Source: an uncultured Methanobrevibacter sp.
GTDB lineage: Archaea > Methanobacteriota > Methanobacteria > Methanobacteriales > Methanobacteriaceae
NCBI GenBank assembly: GCA_900319985.1
Contig: ONQL01000054.1
Location: forward strand, 1 to 17,552
Direction: 5' to 3'
DNA length: 17,552 bases
Shown here piece by piece: positions 8,411 to 16,484 of the stretch. A program made the translations under genes and the position numbers. The notes under the pieces were generated by a model that saw nothing but the letters and a program-made list of their open reading frames with translations, was not told where the DNA came from and searched no databases. Each line of letters opens with the position of its first letter. The first letter of the stretch is position 1.

Positions 8411-8426
8411 TATTTAAAGTATTACT
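8411..8426 (-). promoter_or_regulatory. Promoter of the chelatase operon: palindromic operator fused to a TATA box
   Basis: On the minus strand AGTAATACT (8426-8418) leads directly into TTTAAATA (8418-8411), an archaeal TATA box. Predicted transcription start is near 8389, giving a leader of about 40 nt before the ATG at 8350. The layout is the same as in front of the DUF3344 gene. A regulator on the palindrome would compete with TFB/TBP binding, which suggests repression. Confidence 0.5.
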
Positions 8427-8448
8427 TATTTCAGAAATATTGGAAAAA

Positions 8449-8457
8449 AGTATTACT
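8449..8457. promoter_or_regulatory. Second AGTA-W-TACT palindrome upstream of the chelatase operon
   Basis: Exact copy AGTATTACT, 31 nt (about three helical turns) from the copy at 8418. It lies between the chelatase operon and the divergent coiled-coil gene. It is about 44 nt upstream of the predicted TATA box of the coiled-coil gene, so it could also affect that gene. Confidence 0.45.
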
Positions 8458-8500
8458 TCCCAAAAATGAAAAATTAGCATAGAAAAAACAATATAATAAA

Positions 8501-8510
8501 AATATTTATA
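8501..8510 (+). promoter_or_regulatory. TATA box of the coiled-coil gene
   Basis: AATATTTATA in A+T-rich intergenic DNA, about 50 nt before the ATG at 8555. It predicts a transcription start near 8530 and a short leader containing the ribosome site AAGGGT. Confidence 0.35.
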
Positions 8511-8554
8511 CTCTCAAACACAATATATACAACATAATAAGCGAAGGGTATAAT

Positions 8555-9409
8555 ATGAAAATAGGTAAAGGTATTGTAAAAAAATATTCAAGAGAGTATC
8601 ACAGAACTCTAAAAAACGGTGAAAGAAAGAAATATACTACAGAACAAATTCAAATCACCGTTCCAAAAAATGAAGACATATACAATAACCAAGAAGAAGT
8701 TCTGATTATACCCCACAGCGAGATTGAAACATTTAAAAGTAGAGAGGAAGAAAGTGAGTCTTTAAAAATAGCCAATTATTTGCATATCCAGGAAGTGAAC
8801 GAATTGAGAGAACAACTTGAGAATAACATTAATCCATCTACTTTAGAATATGAAAAGGAAATTGAAGATCTTAAAGCTGAAATAACCGCAAAAAATGAAG
8901 TCATCACCGAAATTGAAAACCAATACAACACCATGAATAAAAATAATATTGACAACTTGAAAAAAGAAAATGAAATCATCAGAGACAAGCATTCAAAACT
9001 AATCATAGAAAACGAAAACCTCAAAACCAAATTCGTCAATATGAAAACAGAGAATGAAAATCTCAAAACCAAATATTCAAGCATTAAAGAGGAAAATAAA
9101 AACCTAAAAACAAAATGTTCCAGCCTAAAAGAGGAACATCAAAGTATCAAAAACAGCTATGACCAAATCACCAGCAAATATGACCAGTTAAAACATGAAA
9201 ATCTCAGTACAAAAACCAGTTATGCAGAGATTTATGAGCTTAATGAAGATTTAGAAAAAGATTACGATTCATTACGCTTGGAATATAATGATTTGGTTGA
9301 CAAATTCAACGATTTGCAAGAAGAAATGTATAATATCAAATCCACTAAAAGCCATGATGAATACATAGCTAATAAAGTTAAAGAATTTATTTTAAATAGT
9401 GGAAATTAA
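8555..9409 (+). CDS. Coiled-coil protein with 14-residue repeats, function unknown
   Basis: I do not recognise this 284-residue protein. Residues 1 to about 58 look like a small beta-rich domain (basic start, KKYTTEQIQITVP, then VLIIPHSEIE). Nearly all the rest, about 65-270, is a highly charged coiled coil with heptad spacing. Residues 153-194 are three successive 14-residue units (two heptads each) of the form N-x-N-L-K-T-K-x-x-x-[IL]-K-x-E, with decayed copies after. There is no signal peptide and no membrane helix, so it is probably cytoplasmic, a structural or scaffolding protein. It is transcribed divergently from the chelatase operon from a 204-nt shared intergenic region, with AAGGGT before the ATG. 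Its stop codon overlaps the stop of the convergent zinc-ribbon gene by 4 nt (TTAA shared). Confidence 0.7.
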   Translation: MKIGKGIVKKYSREYHRTLKNGERKKYTTEQIQITVPKNEDIYNNQEEVLIIPHSEIETFKSREEESESLKIANYLHIQEVNELREQLENNINPSTLEYEKEIEDLKAEITAKNEVITEIENQYNTMNKNNIDNLKKENEIIRDKHSKLIIENENLKTKFVNMKTENENLKTKYSSIKEENKNLKTKCSSLKEEHQSIKNSYDQITSKYDQLKHENLSTKTSYAEIYELNEDLEKDYDSLRLEYNDLVDKFNDLQEEMYNIKSTKSHDEYIANKVKEFILNSGN

Positions 9410-9687
9410 AGAGTTTTATAATCATCCTGAAATTCAGGATTCCATCTTTTCAATCCAGGAATAAACATTGTGGTAATACCAGTCGCTTGGGTTTCTGGCA
9501 ATCTAGGATTTTTTTCCATCATCTCTTTTGATTTTCTTATAATCATTTCATTTAGAGTTATATCTGGTTCTGTATATTCCCCATTTTGATAACAATCAAT
9601 ACAAAACTCATCGTTTGGACTTCCGTCCTTGTTAGTTCCATAATCTTCTCTGACTATTGGTCTGCCGCATGAATTACAAAATCCCAT
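9406..9687 (-). CDS. Small zinc-ribbon protein
   Basis: This 93-residue protein has a treble-clef or ribbon-like cysteine pattern: CxxCGRPI at residues 4-7 and CIDC at 29-32. The intervening YGTNKDGSPNDEFC stretch is typical of the putative zinc-ribbon family seen in many archaea and gut bacteria (zf-ribbon_2 in my memory). After the ribbon come YQNGEYTEPDITLNEMI and a mostly helical tail. Zinc binding is well supported; biological role is unknown. AAAGGAG precedes the ATG. It lies 55 nt after the Fae-Hps gene on the same strand and could be read through from it, although a hairpin plus T-tract lies between. Convergent with the coiled-coil gene. Confidence 0.75.
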   Translation of the reverse strand: MGFCNSCGRPIVREDYGTNKDGSPNDEFCIDCYQNGEYTEPDITLNEMIIRKSKEMMEKNPRLPETQATGITTMFIPGLKRWNPEFQDDYKTL

Positions 9688-9703
9688 AATAAAAACTCCT
9701 TTT

Positions 9704-9742
9704 AAAAAAAATAGAAAATAAATTAGAAATTAATCTAATTTA
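9704..9742 (-). terminator. Probable terminator of the Fae-Hps gene
   Basis: Directly after the stop codon a 9-bp stem can form between 9734-9742 and 9719-9727 with a 6-nt loop. On the minus strand it is followed by a run of eight T (9711-9704). The T-tract ends just before the ribosome site of the zinc-ribbon gene, so full termination or attenuation are both possible. Confidence 0.4.
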
Positions 9743-10993
9743 CTAGTCATCTTTTACTTCAATATTTTCGTCTTCGTCCATAGCAAGTCTCATGTTGTCT
9801 GGGTCTGGGTCAAAATGTTCTAAGAAGTCTTGTGCAGCTCTTCTTACATCTCTTGAACCAATAATGTATCTACCAGCAATAATGATGTTTGCACCTTTGT
9901 TGATAGCTTCTTCAACCTTATTAGGTTTGATTCCACCAGCAACAGCGATTAATCCTTTAGGACCAAGAGCTGATTTGATGTCTTTAATGTTACCCCATTC
10001 AGTCATGTCACTAGTGTCTTCACCGTGTTCTGCTCTGTAGGTTTCCATATCAACATTTCTGTGTAATAAGACAATGTCCGGTTTTAAATCTTTAGGCAAT
10101 TTTGCTAATTTTTTCTCAAATTCAGCTACATTCATCATATCGAGGATGGAATAGATACCTTGTTTTTGAGTTTCATGAATAGCTTTAGCAATAGATTCAA
10201 CAGTACCGAGACCAGAGATTGCAACTGCATCAGCAGTTTCATCTGCTGCCATTTTAACTTCTACACGACCTACGTCTAAAGTTTTTAAGTCAGCGATAAT
10301 GAATGCGTCAGGGCGTAATGCTCTGATTTTACCAATGATTCCAACACCGAATTTTTTAACGAGTGGAGTTCCAGCTTCGAGAAGAATTCTGTCATTGTCA
10401 GGCAAATCACCAATGATTCTTTCCATTGCAGCTTCATTATCAAGGTCAAGTGCAACTTGCAGGTATGGTGGTGACCAAAGTTTTTTGACTTTGAATCCCA
10501 TAATTGGGTGAGTTCCACGGTCTTTTTCTGCAAGCACTTTGTCGATGGATGGATAATTATCCATAGCTCTTCTGATAGCTAATTTGGTTGCGCCGTAGTT
10601 GTATTGATAAATTTTTCTGAAATCTTTAGCAGAAGGATCAATGAATACACTTACGTTAATAACGATATCTTCTACGATATCTTTTGAAATGTAGCCATCT
10701 TCAACTGCATCAGCTACTGCTCTTGCAACAGCAGTTTGTGCAGGTCCAAAGATTTTACTTGCATCTTCTAAATCTCCAACAGTTACTTTAGGAATAATTA
10801 AAGTAGCTGGTTTAGTCATTAAGTTTGGTCTGATTACACTAGTCAATGGAGTGTGTCCAACTGATAAATTGGATAATCCATTAGCGAAAGCTTGACCAAC
10901 AGGTCCGAATTTATCACCGATTAATAAATCAACGTGAGCTAATTCAGGTCCGTCTCCAATAAGAGCTTCACCTATTCTATACATTGGGTCCAT
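9743..10993 (-). CDS. fae-hps: Bifunctional formaldehyde-activating enzyme / 3-hexulose-6-phosphate synthase (Fae-Hps)
   Basis: A fusion of two enzymes, 416 residues from the chosen start. Residues 1 to about 165 are Fae, which condenses formaldehyde with tetrahydromethanopterin; ELAHVDLLIGDKFGPVGQAF (17-36) carries the conserved His (H20). Residues from about 178 on are 3-hexulose-6-phosphate synthase of the OMP-decarboxylase superfamily. Its DLKTLD motif is D235-x-K237-x-x-D240, with the phosphate-binding GGIKP and AGRYIIGSRD loops near the C-terminus. In methanogens lacking the oxidative pentose pathway, Hps works backwards to supply pentose phosphate, and the released formaldehyde is trapped by Fae as methylene-H4MPT. 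The start at 10993 is chosen because GGAGG ends 7 nt before it; an ATG at 11020 would only add nine residues that the family does not need. Fused Fae-Hps is common in archaea. Likely monocistronic. Confidence 0.95.
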   Translation of the reverse strand: MDPMYRIGEALIGDGPELAHVDLLIGDKFGPVGQAFANGLSNLSVGHTPLTSVIRPNLMTKPATLIIPKVTVGDLEDASKIFGPAQTAVARAVADAVEDGYISKDIVEDIVINVSVFIDPSAKDFRKIYQYNYGATKLAIRRAMDNYPSIDKVLAEKDRGTHPIMGFKVKKLWSPPYLQVALDLDNEAAMERIIGDLPDNDRILLEAGTPLVKKFGVGIIGKIRALRPDAFIIADLKTLDVGRVEVKMAADETADAVAISGLGTVESIAKAIHETQKQGIYSILDMMNVAEFEKKLAKLPKDLKPDIVLLHRNVDMETYRAEHGEDTSDMTEWGNIKDIKSALGPKGLIAVAGGIKPNKVEEAINKGANIIIAGRYIIGSRDVRRAAQDFLEHFDPDPDNMRLAMDEDENIEVKDD

Positions 10994-11050
10994 TAAATTT
11001 CCTCCGTTATATAATAACATTTTATAGTATGTTTTTATTTGTAAATATAA

Positions 11051-12846
11051 TTATTGGAAGTTAATCCTTTTTGAAATATCCTTAGGCAAAGGTAATTTTC
11101 TGAAAGGTTTTCCTTCACATTTTGCATTGATTTCATCAATTAATTCATCAACTGTCATTTCAACCTTTTCACCGGTTTCACGCACGGTAACCTGGAATTT
11201 ACCAGATTCCATTTCTTTGTCACCCACAACGAAAATGTAGGGAATCCATTCTTTGGATGCATTTCTGATTTTCTTACCGACGCTTTCATCCCTGTCGTCA
11301 ACATCTACACGAATGTTTGAAGCGTTGATTTTAGCATACAATTCATCTGCAAATTCCTTGTGTGCTTCTCCAATGGTTAATATTCTTGCTTGGATTGGGC
11401 TTAACCAGGTTGGAAGCATTGGAGATCTTTCATTGATTTCAATTGCGGTTTTTTCAAGCATTGCACATAAAACCCTTTCGATACTTCCAGTTGGTGAGGT
11501 GTGCAAGATTGTAGGATTATATTGTTTGCCGTCTTCACCCAAATAGGTAATGTCAAATCTTTTACCACTTTCAACGTCAATTTGTACGGTCGGGTTTTCA
11601 ATCGGACGGCCTAATGCATCAATATTGGCCAAGTCGATTTTACATACCCAGTAATGGTGTCTTTCAGGCAAGATTTCTAAAAGAATTGGTTTGTTGAACT
11701 TGCGGGCAATTTCATACATCCATTCCTCATTTTCTTCAAAGAAGTCTTGGGTTGCTCTGAAGATCACTTCAAAGTCAAGATTCAAATCTATACCGGTTTG
11801 CATACACATATCAGTCTGTTGAGAGAATTCTTCTAAAGATGAAGGTACATCACAACAGAATGAGTGGCAATCAGGCATGGTAAATGCCCTTAATCTTTTA
11901 AGACCAACAACTTCTCCTTTTTTCTCAAGATTTTAGCAGGGAAGTTTTTCCATGTCAAATATGAATCGGACATCAATCTAAATGCACCGAAACATGCTGC
12001 AAATCTAAGCATCAAGTTCTTTTTGGTGTCGGTTCTGTATTGTCTTTCACCAAATTTATAAGCATGCTCGTAAATTGCTGGATCGTCCAAATCATAGAAA
12101 ATTGGAGTCTCAACAGGCATTGCCCCACGATCGACAGTTAAATCATAAACATAATCAGCTAGCAAATCCCTAATTAATTTTCCTTTTGGGTACCATCTGA
12201 GGTTTCCAACATCAGATGCAGGTTCATAATCACAAATTTCCTTTTCCCTCATCAGTTTGACGTGAGGAGGTTCGCCCTCATCGGATGCACCTTGTCCAAG
12301 TTCATAATCAACAAGTTGTTTGAAGGCTCTGTTTTCAAAGTTGAAGTCATCAATTTGAGTAATTTTATCCCCTTCAAGGATTTGCCATTTAGAAGGTTTT
12401 CTTTCAACTTTCTCTTCTTCAACATCTGCAGTAATGGTTCTTGAAAGTTCACTTAACGGGTGCCCTTTACAGGAAATCTCAAACGCCTTATACCATCCGA
12501 AAGGTACTCTTTTAACATTTAAATTTTCAGCAAGCAAAGCTTCTTCAGTATCCTTTAAAATTTTAATAGCTACTTTTGGAGAACCTAATGAAGAAGACAA
12601 GTGAGCATACGGATATAAAACAATATTTTCAGCATTAACTTGTTCATTGGTTTTTATAACTTCACTGACTAAATTTTTAACAATACCTTCTGGATTATTT
12701 TCATCATCTTTTTCAACACTTGTAAATACAACTAAAGAATCATCGAAGGCACCTTCCATCTTGGCATCGTCAATTTCTTCAGCAACAGGTGTTTTATTCT
12801 TTACATTGTAATTTAAATAATCAGAATGGATTAGTAAAATTCTCAT
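11051..12846 (-). pseudogene. thrS: Threonyl-tRNA synthetase, disrupted by a 28-nt deletion at motif 2
   Basis: Two consecutive frames together encode an archaeal ThrRS. The first (12846-11890) starts after a perfect GGTGAT ribosome site. It has the archaeal editing domain (about 1-140, MRILLIHSDYLNYNV) and the start of the catalytic core, up to FPAKI, before running out of frame. The second reads EKKGEVVGLKRLRAFTMPDC and continues through motif 3 (HTSPTGSIERVL) and the anticodon-binding domain (ARILTIGEAHKEF onward) to 11051. Between them the family has about ten residues, YELSTYSFR plus one. Only two bases (11927-11928) remain, implying a 28-nt loss. It includes the motif-2 arginine that contacts ATP, so frameshifting alone could not restore activity. 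Since ThrRS is essential, this is an assembly error, a recent lesion, or a copy made redundant elsewhere. The frame change is seen directly; the missing residues are inferred from remembered homologues. Confidence 0.85.
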
Positions 12847-12887
12847 TTAATCACCATATATTATGGTTTAAATTTTATTTTTAATAT

Positions 12888-12895
12888 TATATAAA
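12888..12895 (-). promoter_or_regulatory. TATA box of thrS
   Basis: TTTATATA on the minus strand, 42 nt before the ATG at 12846, predicts a transcription start near 12865 and a leader of about 20 nt carrying the GGTGAT ribosome site. The promoter looks intact although the gene is broken. Confidence 0.5.
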
Positions 12896-13018
12896 AATAG
12901 CTCATGTAAGAAAAATTTGCAGAACCCTATTGATTTTTACAAAAAGTACTTATCATGTTTTTAGTTATTTTAACACGATATTTAGATAATTTAAATTGAA
13001 GATAACAAAAAAACCAAT

Positions 13019-13030
13019 TAATTAATATAA
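13019..13030 (+). promoter_or_regulatory. TATA box of cfbB, leaderless transcript likely
   Basis: TAATTAATATAA lies with its centre about 25 nt before the ATG at 13050. No Shine-Dalgarno sequence is visible between them, so transcription probably starts at or next to the start codon. Confidence 0.4.
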
Positions 13031-13049
13031 CATAAGACAACTTAATATT

Positions 13050-14405
13050 ATGAGAATTATTTTAGCAGGGACAGGCAGTGCTGTTGGAAAAACCACAATA
13101 TCTACCGGAATTATGAAAGCTTTAAGCGAAAAATACGATGTTCAGCCATTTAAGGTTGGACCCGATTATATAGACCCATCCTACCATACTTTAGCCACAG
13201 GAAACGTTTCCAGAAACCTAGATTCATTTTTTATGGAATCCGGACAGGTAAGGGATTCCTATTTGAAAGCTATGGACGGAAAAGACATTGCCATAATCGA
13301 AGGCGTTCGTGGACTTTATGAAGGAATTGATTCTGTAAACGATGTTGGAAGTACAGCTTCAATAGCTAAATCCCTAAAGGCACCTGTTATATTAATCATA
13401 AACTCAAGAAGTTTAGTTAAAAGCGCTGCTGCTTTGGTTTTGGGTTTTAAAGCGCTTGATCCAGAAATTAATATTGCCGGAGTTATCCTTAACAAAGTTA
13501 AAAACAAGGCACACTACGAAAAAACAAAAAGATCAATTGAAGAGATAACCAAAACCGAGGTTATCGGAGGAATCATACGCGATGATTCAATCTCAATAGA
13601 AGAAAGACATTTAGGTCTTGTTCCTGCCCGTGAAAAAGAAAATTCTCTCAAATACATTGACATCTGGTCAGATGTAATAAAAAATTCAATCGACTTGGAC
13701 CGACTGGTTGAAATTGCCGGCGAAGCTCCAAAAATCACTTCAGATATTGTTCCGATTTGGAACAAGCTAAATAAGCAAAAAGTAAAAATTGGAGTGGCAT
13801 ACGATGAAGTATTTAATTTTTATTATAAGGAAAATATAGAATCTTTAGAAGCAAACAAAGCTAAAATCGAATACTTTTCACCCTTAAGCGACGAAGAACT
13901 GCCTGACGTGGACGGACTATATATCGGAGGAGGATACCCAGAGCTCTTTTCAAAGGAACTTAGTGCAAATGAAAAAATGCTTCAAGAAATCCATACTTTC
14001 CATCTGGAAGATAGGCCTATTTTTGCAGAATGTGGCGGTTTAATGTATCTTATGAATTCCATTCATGAAGATAAAGTTGTTAATGTATATCCTTACAAGG
14101 CAGTTTTAACAGATAGGGTGCAGGCACTAAAATATACCATTGCTGAAGTCACTGAGGACAACATAATCTCAAAAAAAGGTGAAAAATTCCACGGACATGA
14201 ATTCCATTATTCAAAAGTGCTGGTTGATGAAAATAATATCCAGCATGATTTAGCATTTAAAATATTAAGAGGAAAAGGATCATACAACAATCATGACGGA
14301 TTTATGGAAAGAAATACGCTTGCAAGTTATGTGCATACCCACGTTGCGGCAATGCCTAACTTTGGAGGAAATCTAACAATATCATCACGTGAACTTGGAG
14401 GATAA
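13050..14405 (+). CDS. cfbB: Ni-sirohydrochlorin a,c-diamide synthase / cobyrinate a,c-diamide synthase (CfbB/CbiA)
   Basis: The 451-residue protein has the two-domain CbiA architecture. The N-terminal dethiobiotin-synthetase-like P-loop domain shows GTGSAVGKTT (7-16), then KVGPDYIDPSYH and EGVRGLYEG. A C-terminal class I glutamine amidotransferase-like domain (from about 247) has the nucleophile region FAECGGLMYL with C328, and HTHVA with H429 and H431. It amidates the a and c acetate side chains with ATP and glutamine. In methanogens the substrate is Ni-sirohydrochlorin on the way to coenzyme F430 of methyl-CoM reductase, and the same family acts on cobyrinic acid in B12 synthesis. Sequence alone cannot separate the two; CfbB is favoured for a methanogen. 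All key motifs are present. The next gene starts 2 nt after the stop, its ribosome site lying in the last codons here. Confidence 0.88.
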   Translation: MRIILAGTGSAVGKTTISTGIMKALSEKYDVQPFKVGPDYIDPSYHTLATGNVSRNLDSFFMESGQVRDSYLKAMDGKDIAIIEGVRGLYEGIDSVNDVGSTASIAKSLKAPVILIINSRSLVKSAAALVLGFKALDPEINIAGVILNKVKNKAHYEKTKRSIEEITKTEVIGGIIRDDSISIEERHLGLVPAREKENSLKYIDIWSDVIKNSIDLDRLVEIAGEAPKITSDIVPIWNKLNKQKVKIGVAYDEVFNFYYKENIESLEANKAKIEYFSPLSDEELPDVDGLYIGGGYPELFSKELSANEKMLQEIHTFHLEDRPIFAECGGLMYLMNSIHEDKVVNVYPYKAVLTDRVQALKYTIAEVTEDNIISKKGEKFHGHEFHYSKVLVDENNIQHDLAFKILRGKGSYNNHDGFMERNTLASYVHTHVAAMPNFGGNLTISSRELGG

Positions 14406-14407
14406 AA

Positions 14408-15469
14408 ATGAAATTTGAAAAAATAGATTTTTTCCAGCCATTATTGGTCGTGGTTGCAATACTTGTATTTTTGGTAATGGGATATATAGGATCATTCAAT
14501 TACAGATTTGAAGATCCTCTAAAACTAGAAGTCATACTAACTGTCATTTTTGCGTGCATCATTTTTACAGTCGGTGCAGTTTGCATTAAATACAAAATTA
14601 AAGTAGATGAGACCAAAAACCTGAACTTTTTATCCGAAAGGCTTCTGTTAATACTGGTCATTGCTGCGCTAATTTTACAGGCTCTGAATATGATATTGCT
14701 CGGAGGAATTCCCCTATTCAATAGCGTATTGAAATCCAATGCAACAACAAACATCTGGAGAATAGCCTATCCACTGTTCTTAATAATGATAAACCTTTTA
14801 CTTGCAAAATATTACAATAAGAAATATTTGCTGCTGGTGATTCTCGGGGCATTGATTTTCGGATTGAACGGATACAGAACATCAGTTCTTGGAATTTTGG
14901 TAAGCTCATTCATCACACTTTTCTATCTTAAGAAAATATCCAGAAAGATGGGCATAATTTTTATAGCAATAATAGCTGTCGGATTGATTGCAGTCGGATA
15001 TATTGCTTCACAATCAATTGCAAATCAACATTGGACATTGAATCCATTGGAACTTCTTTTCTATAGGGCAGCATTCACACTGGAAGTATTTGAAAAAATA
15101 ATCCCATTGGGCGGAACCACACACGGACATATTCTAAGCATGATTTTTTCATCAGGGAGCCCTAGAACATTTATTGGACAGTATGTACTGCATTACGATG
15201 TTTGCTTAACTTCCACAATGTTTGGACCCGTTTACCTTGATTTTGGATTAATCGGATTGACAATTCAGATGCTGTTTATGGGAGCATTCTTACAATTGGT
15301 TCATAAAATAAAAAAAGGAATAGGAGTTGGAATTTACTCCATTATGTTAACACACACATTGATTTGGATAGAAACCGGACCCACAGACATAATGATTTGG
15401 TTTTTATATCTTTTAGGATTGATTTTAATATTAATTAATTTTAATTATATTAAATTAAACAAAAATTAA
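14408..15469 (+). CDS. Polytopic membrane protein, oligosaccharide repeat-unit polymerase-like
   Basis: The 353-residue protein has about ten membrane helices (for example 11-30, 41-60, 78-98, 119-134, 140-153, 157-173, 182-200, 276-299 and 328-346). A larger outside loop lies at about 201-275. Features shared with Wzy-type polymerases include GGIPLF (99-104), a GYRTSVLG segment at the start of a helix (155-162, R157), FYRAAFTLEVFEK with charged residues in the big loop, and YLDFGLIGL (277-284). Such enzymes join lipid-linked oligosaccharide units outside the membrane. Here a surface glycan or pseudomurein-associated polymer is possible, but the substrate is unknown. GGAGG before the ATG and the 2-nt gap after cfbB indicate an operon. 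No functional link between the two is obvious. The last 15 nt overlap the convergent Mrr-like gene. The family call rests on general resemblance only. Confidence 0.65.
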   Translation: MKFEKIDFFQPLLVVVAILVFLVMGYIGSFNYRFEDPLKLEVILTVIFACIIFTVGAVCIKYKIKVDETKNLNFLSERLLLILVIAALILQALNMILLGGIPLFNSVLKSNATTNIWRIAYPLFLIMINLLLAKYYNKKYLLLVILGALIFGLNGYRTSVLGILVSSFITLFYLKKISRKMGIIFIAIIAVGLIAVGYIASQSIANQHWTLNPLELLFYRAAFTLEVFEKIIPLGGTTHGHILSMIFSSGSPRTFIGQYVLHYDVCLTSTMFGPVYLDFGLIGLTIQMLFMGAFLQLVHKIKKGIGVGIYSIMLTHTLIWIETGPTDIMIWFLYLLGLILILINFNYIKLNKN

Positions 15470-16354
15470 TATAATTAAGATTACTAATGAGATAAAGAAG
15501 ATGAATGTTCCCCTTACAATGAAATCACTATTTTTTACGGTCATTAGTGACAAGCCATATGATAAAACTAAAGCTGTAATCATTTCAATTAATCCTGTAA
15601 TTCCAGCATCCACCTTTAAAAGGCTTCCTAATATGAATGATAAAAGATAAGAAATAATGACAACCACAAGAATTGTTATTATAGGATTTTGAATTAATCT
15701 GAAGAACAGTGAATTGTGAATATTTGCCCTTTGGTCATAATTATATAAGGTAGTATAACCGTATCCGGAATCCTTAACCATAGAACCTCCCCTATTCAAT
15801 AATGAAGACAAACCGCTCTGATGGTTTTCGCTAGTTTCCCTATAAAGAGTGTTTTTATAAACAACAGGATTTTGATCTCTTCTCTGCATTAGATATTCCA
15901 TATCGGAAGCATCATAAGTATATTCCGGATATTCTTCCTCGATATATGCAGATGCTCCGCCGTCGTATGAGGTATTGTCCAAAGTGGTTTGGGAAGTTTT
16001 GTCCTGATATTTTTTAGCAAGCTCAAGCAAATTGTCCCTGTCCACCAATTTAATATTTTTCCTAAGGGCGTAATTAGTTGCCTGACTTGAAAAATAAGAA
16101 GAAGAAACGATAGTCACCTTAGATGCTTTTAGACTTTCTCCAACTTCCTCCATTTCTTTTAAAACATCCACACCAATTTCAAAGTCCTTATCATAGTTTT
16201 TACATGCTACAACTACCCCAAAATCCCCAATATTAGTAGGTAATATAGCATAAATATCTATAACTCTCTGAGAGGTTTTAAAATTCTTATAAACCTTGAA
16301 ACCAGAGTCCTCCATTACCTTAGCTATAAAATTAATAAGTTGTGGTTTTTCCAA
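15455..16354 (-). CDS. Mrr-like endonuclease-fold domain fused to three membrane helices
   Basis: Residues 1 to about 115 of this 299-residue protein match the restriction-endonuclease-like Mrr fold. They include a helical start, VIDIYAIL with D33, GVVVACKNYD with K52, a helix with GVDVLKEMEEVGE, TIVSSSYFSSQATNYA, and the closing KLVDRDNLLEL that is typical of Mrr domains. The position usually held by Glu or Gln two residues before the lysine is Ala (A50-C51-K52), so the catalytic site may be incomplete. A polar Tyr- and Ser-rich linker follows (about 116-215), then three membrane helices (about 223-243, 251-271, 279-299). The start codon is TTG at 16354, chosen because GGGTGG lies just before it and no in-frame ATG is nearer than M14. 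A membrane-tethered DNA-binding or nuclease protein is inferred; its role is unknown. Divergent from surE. Confidence 0.7.
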   Translation of the reverse strand: MEKPQLINFIAKVMEDSGFKVYKNFKTSQRVIDIYAILPTNIGDFGVVVACKNYDKDFEIGVDVLKEMEEVGESLKASKVTIVSSSYFSSQATNYALRKNIKLVDRDNLLELAKKYQDKTSQTTLDNTSYDGGASAYIEEEYPEYTYDASDMEYLMQRRDQNPVVYKNTLYRETSENHQSGLSSLLNRGGSMVKDSGYGYTTLYNYDQRANIHNSLFFRLIQNPIITILVVVIISYLLSFILGSLLKVDAGITGLIEMITALVLSYGLSLMTVKNSDFIVRGTFIFFISLVILIILIFV

Positions 16355-16393
16355 ATTTCCACCCGCATGTGTTTTTTCAAAAAAAATTACTAA

Positions 16394-16404
16394 TATATTT
16401 TATA
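16394..16404 (-). promoter_or_regulatory. TATA box of the Mrr-like gene
   Basis: TATAAAATATA on the minus strand, 40-50 nt before the TTG start at 16354. It predicts a transcription start near 16375 and a leader that includes the GGGTGG ribosome site. Confidence 0.35.
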
Positions 16405-16444
16405 CATTAAATTATTATTAAAGTTTATCCTATCCACCCAAAAA

Positions 16445-16457
16445 ATATAAAAATATT
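16445..16457 (+). promoter_or_regulatory. TATA box of surE, very short leader likely
   Basis: An ATATAAAAATATT element lies about 33 nt before the surE ATG. No Shine-Dalgarno sequence is seen before that ATG, so the transcript probably begins within about ten bases of it. Confidence 0.35.
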
Positions 16458-16484
16458 TTAACAAGATTATATCTTAATAAATAT

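Noticed and set aside
8776..9084. Hydrophobic open frame on the minus strand opposite the coiled-coil gene
   Set aside because: Antisense of Lys/Glu-rich codons automatically yields Phe/Leu/Ser-rich frames; no ribosome site, and the plus-strand gene has a full promoter and start.
9011..9136. CRISPR-like direct repeats
   Set aside because: The 42-nt units are degenerate, have no spacers and follow the reading frame; they are coiled-coil coding repeats.
11890..11960. Programmed frameshift joining the two halves of thrS
   Set aside because: A shift in frame would still lack about ten residues of motif 2, and no slippery site with a following structure is evident. A deletion or assembly error explains it better.
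12941..12955. AAGTACTT palindrome in the thrS-cfbB intergenic region as another copy of the operator
   Set aside because: It lacks the central base and the TTACTTT extension, is a single copy, and is not next to a TATA box.
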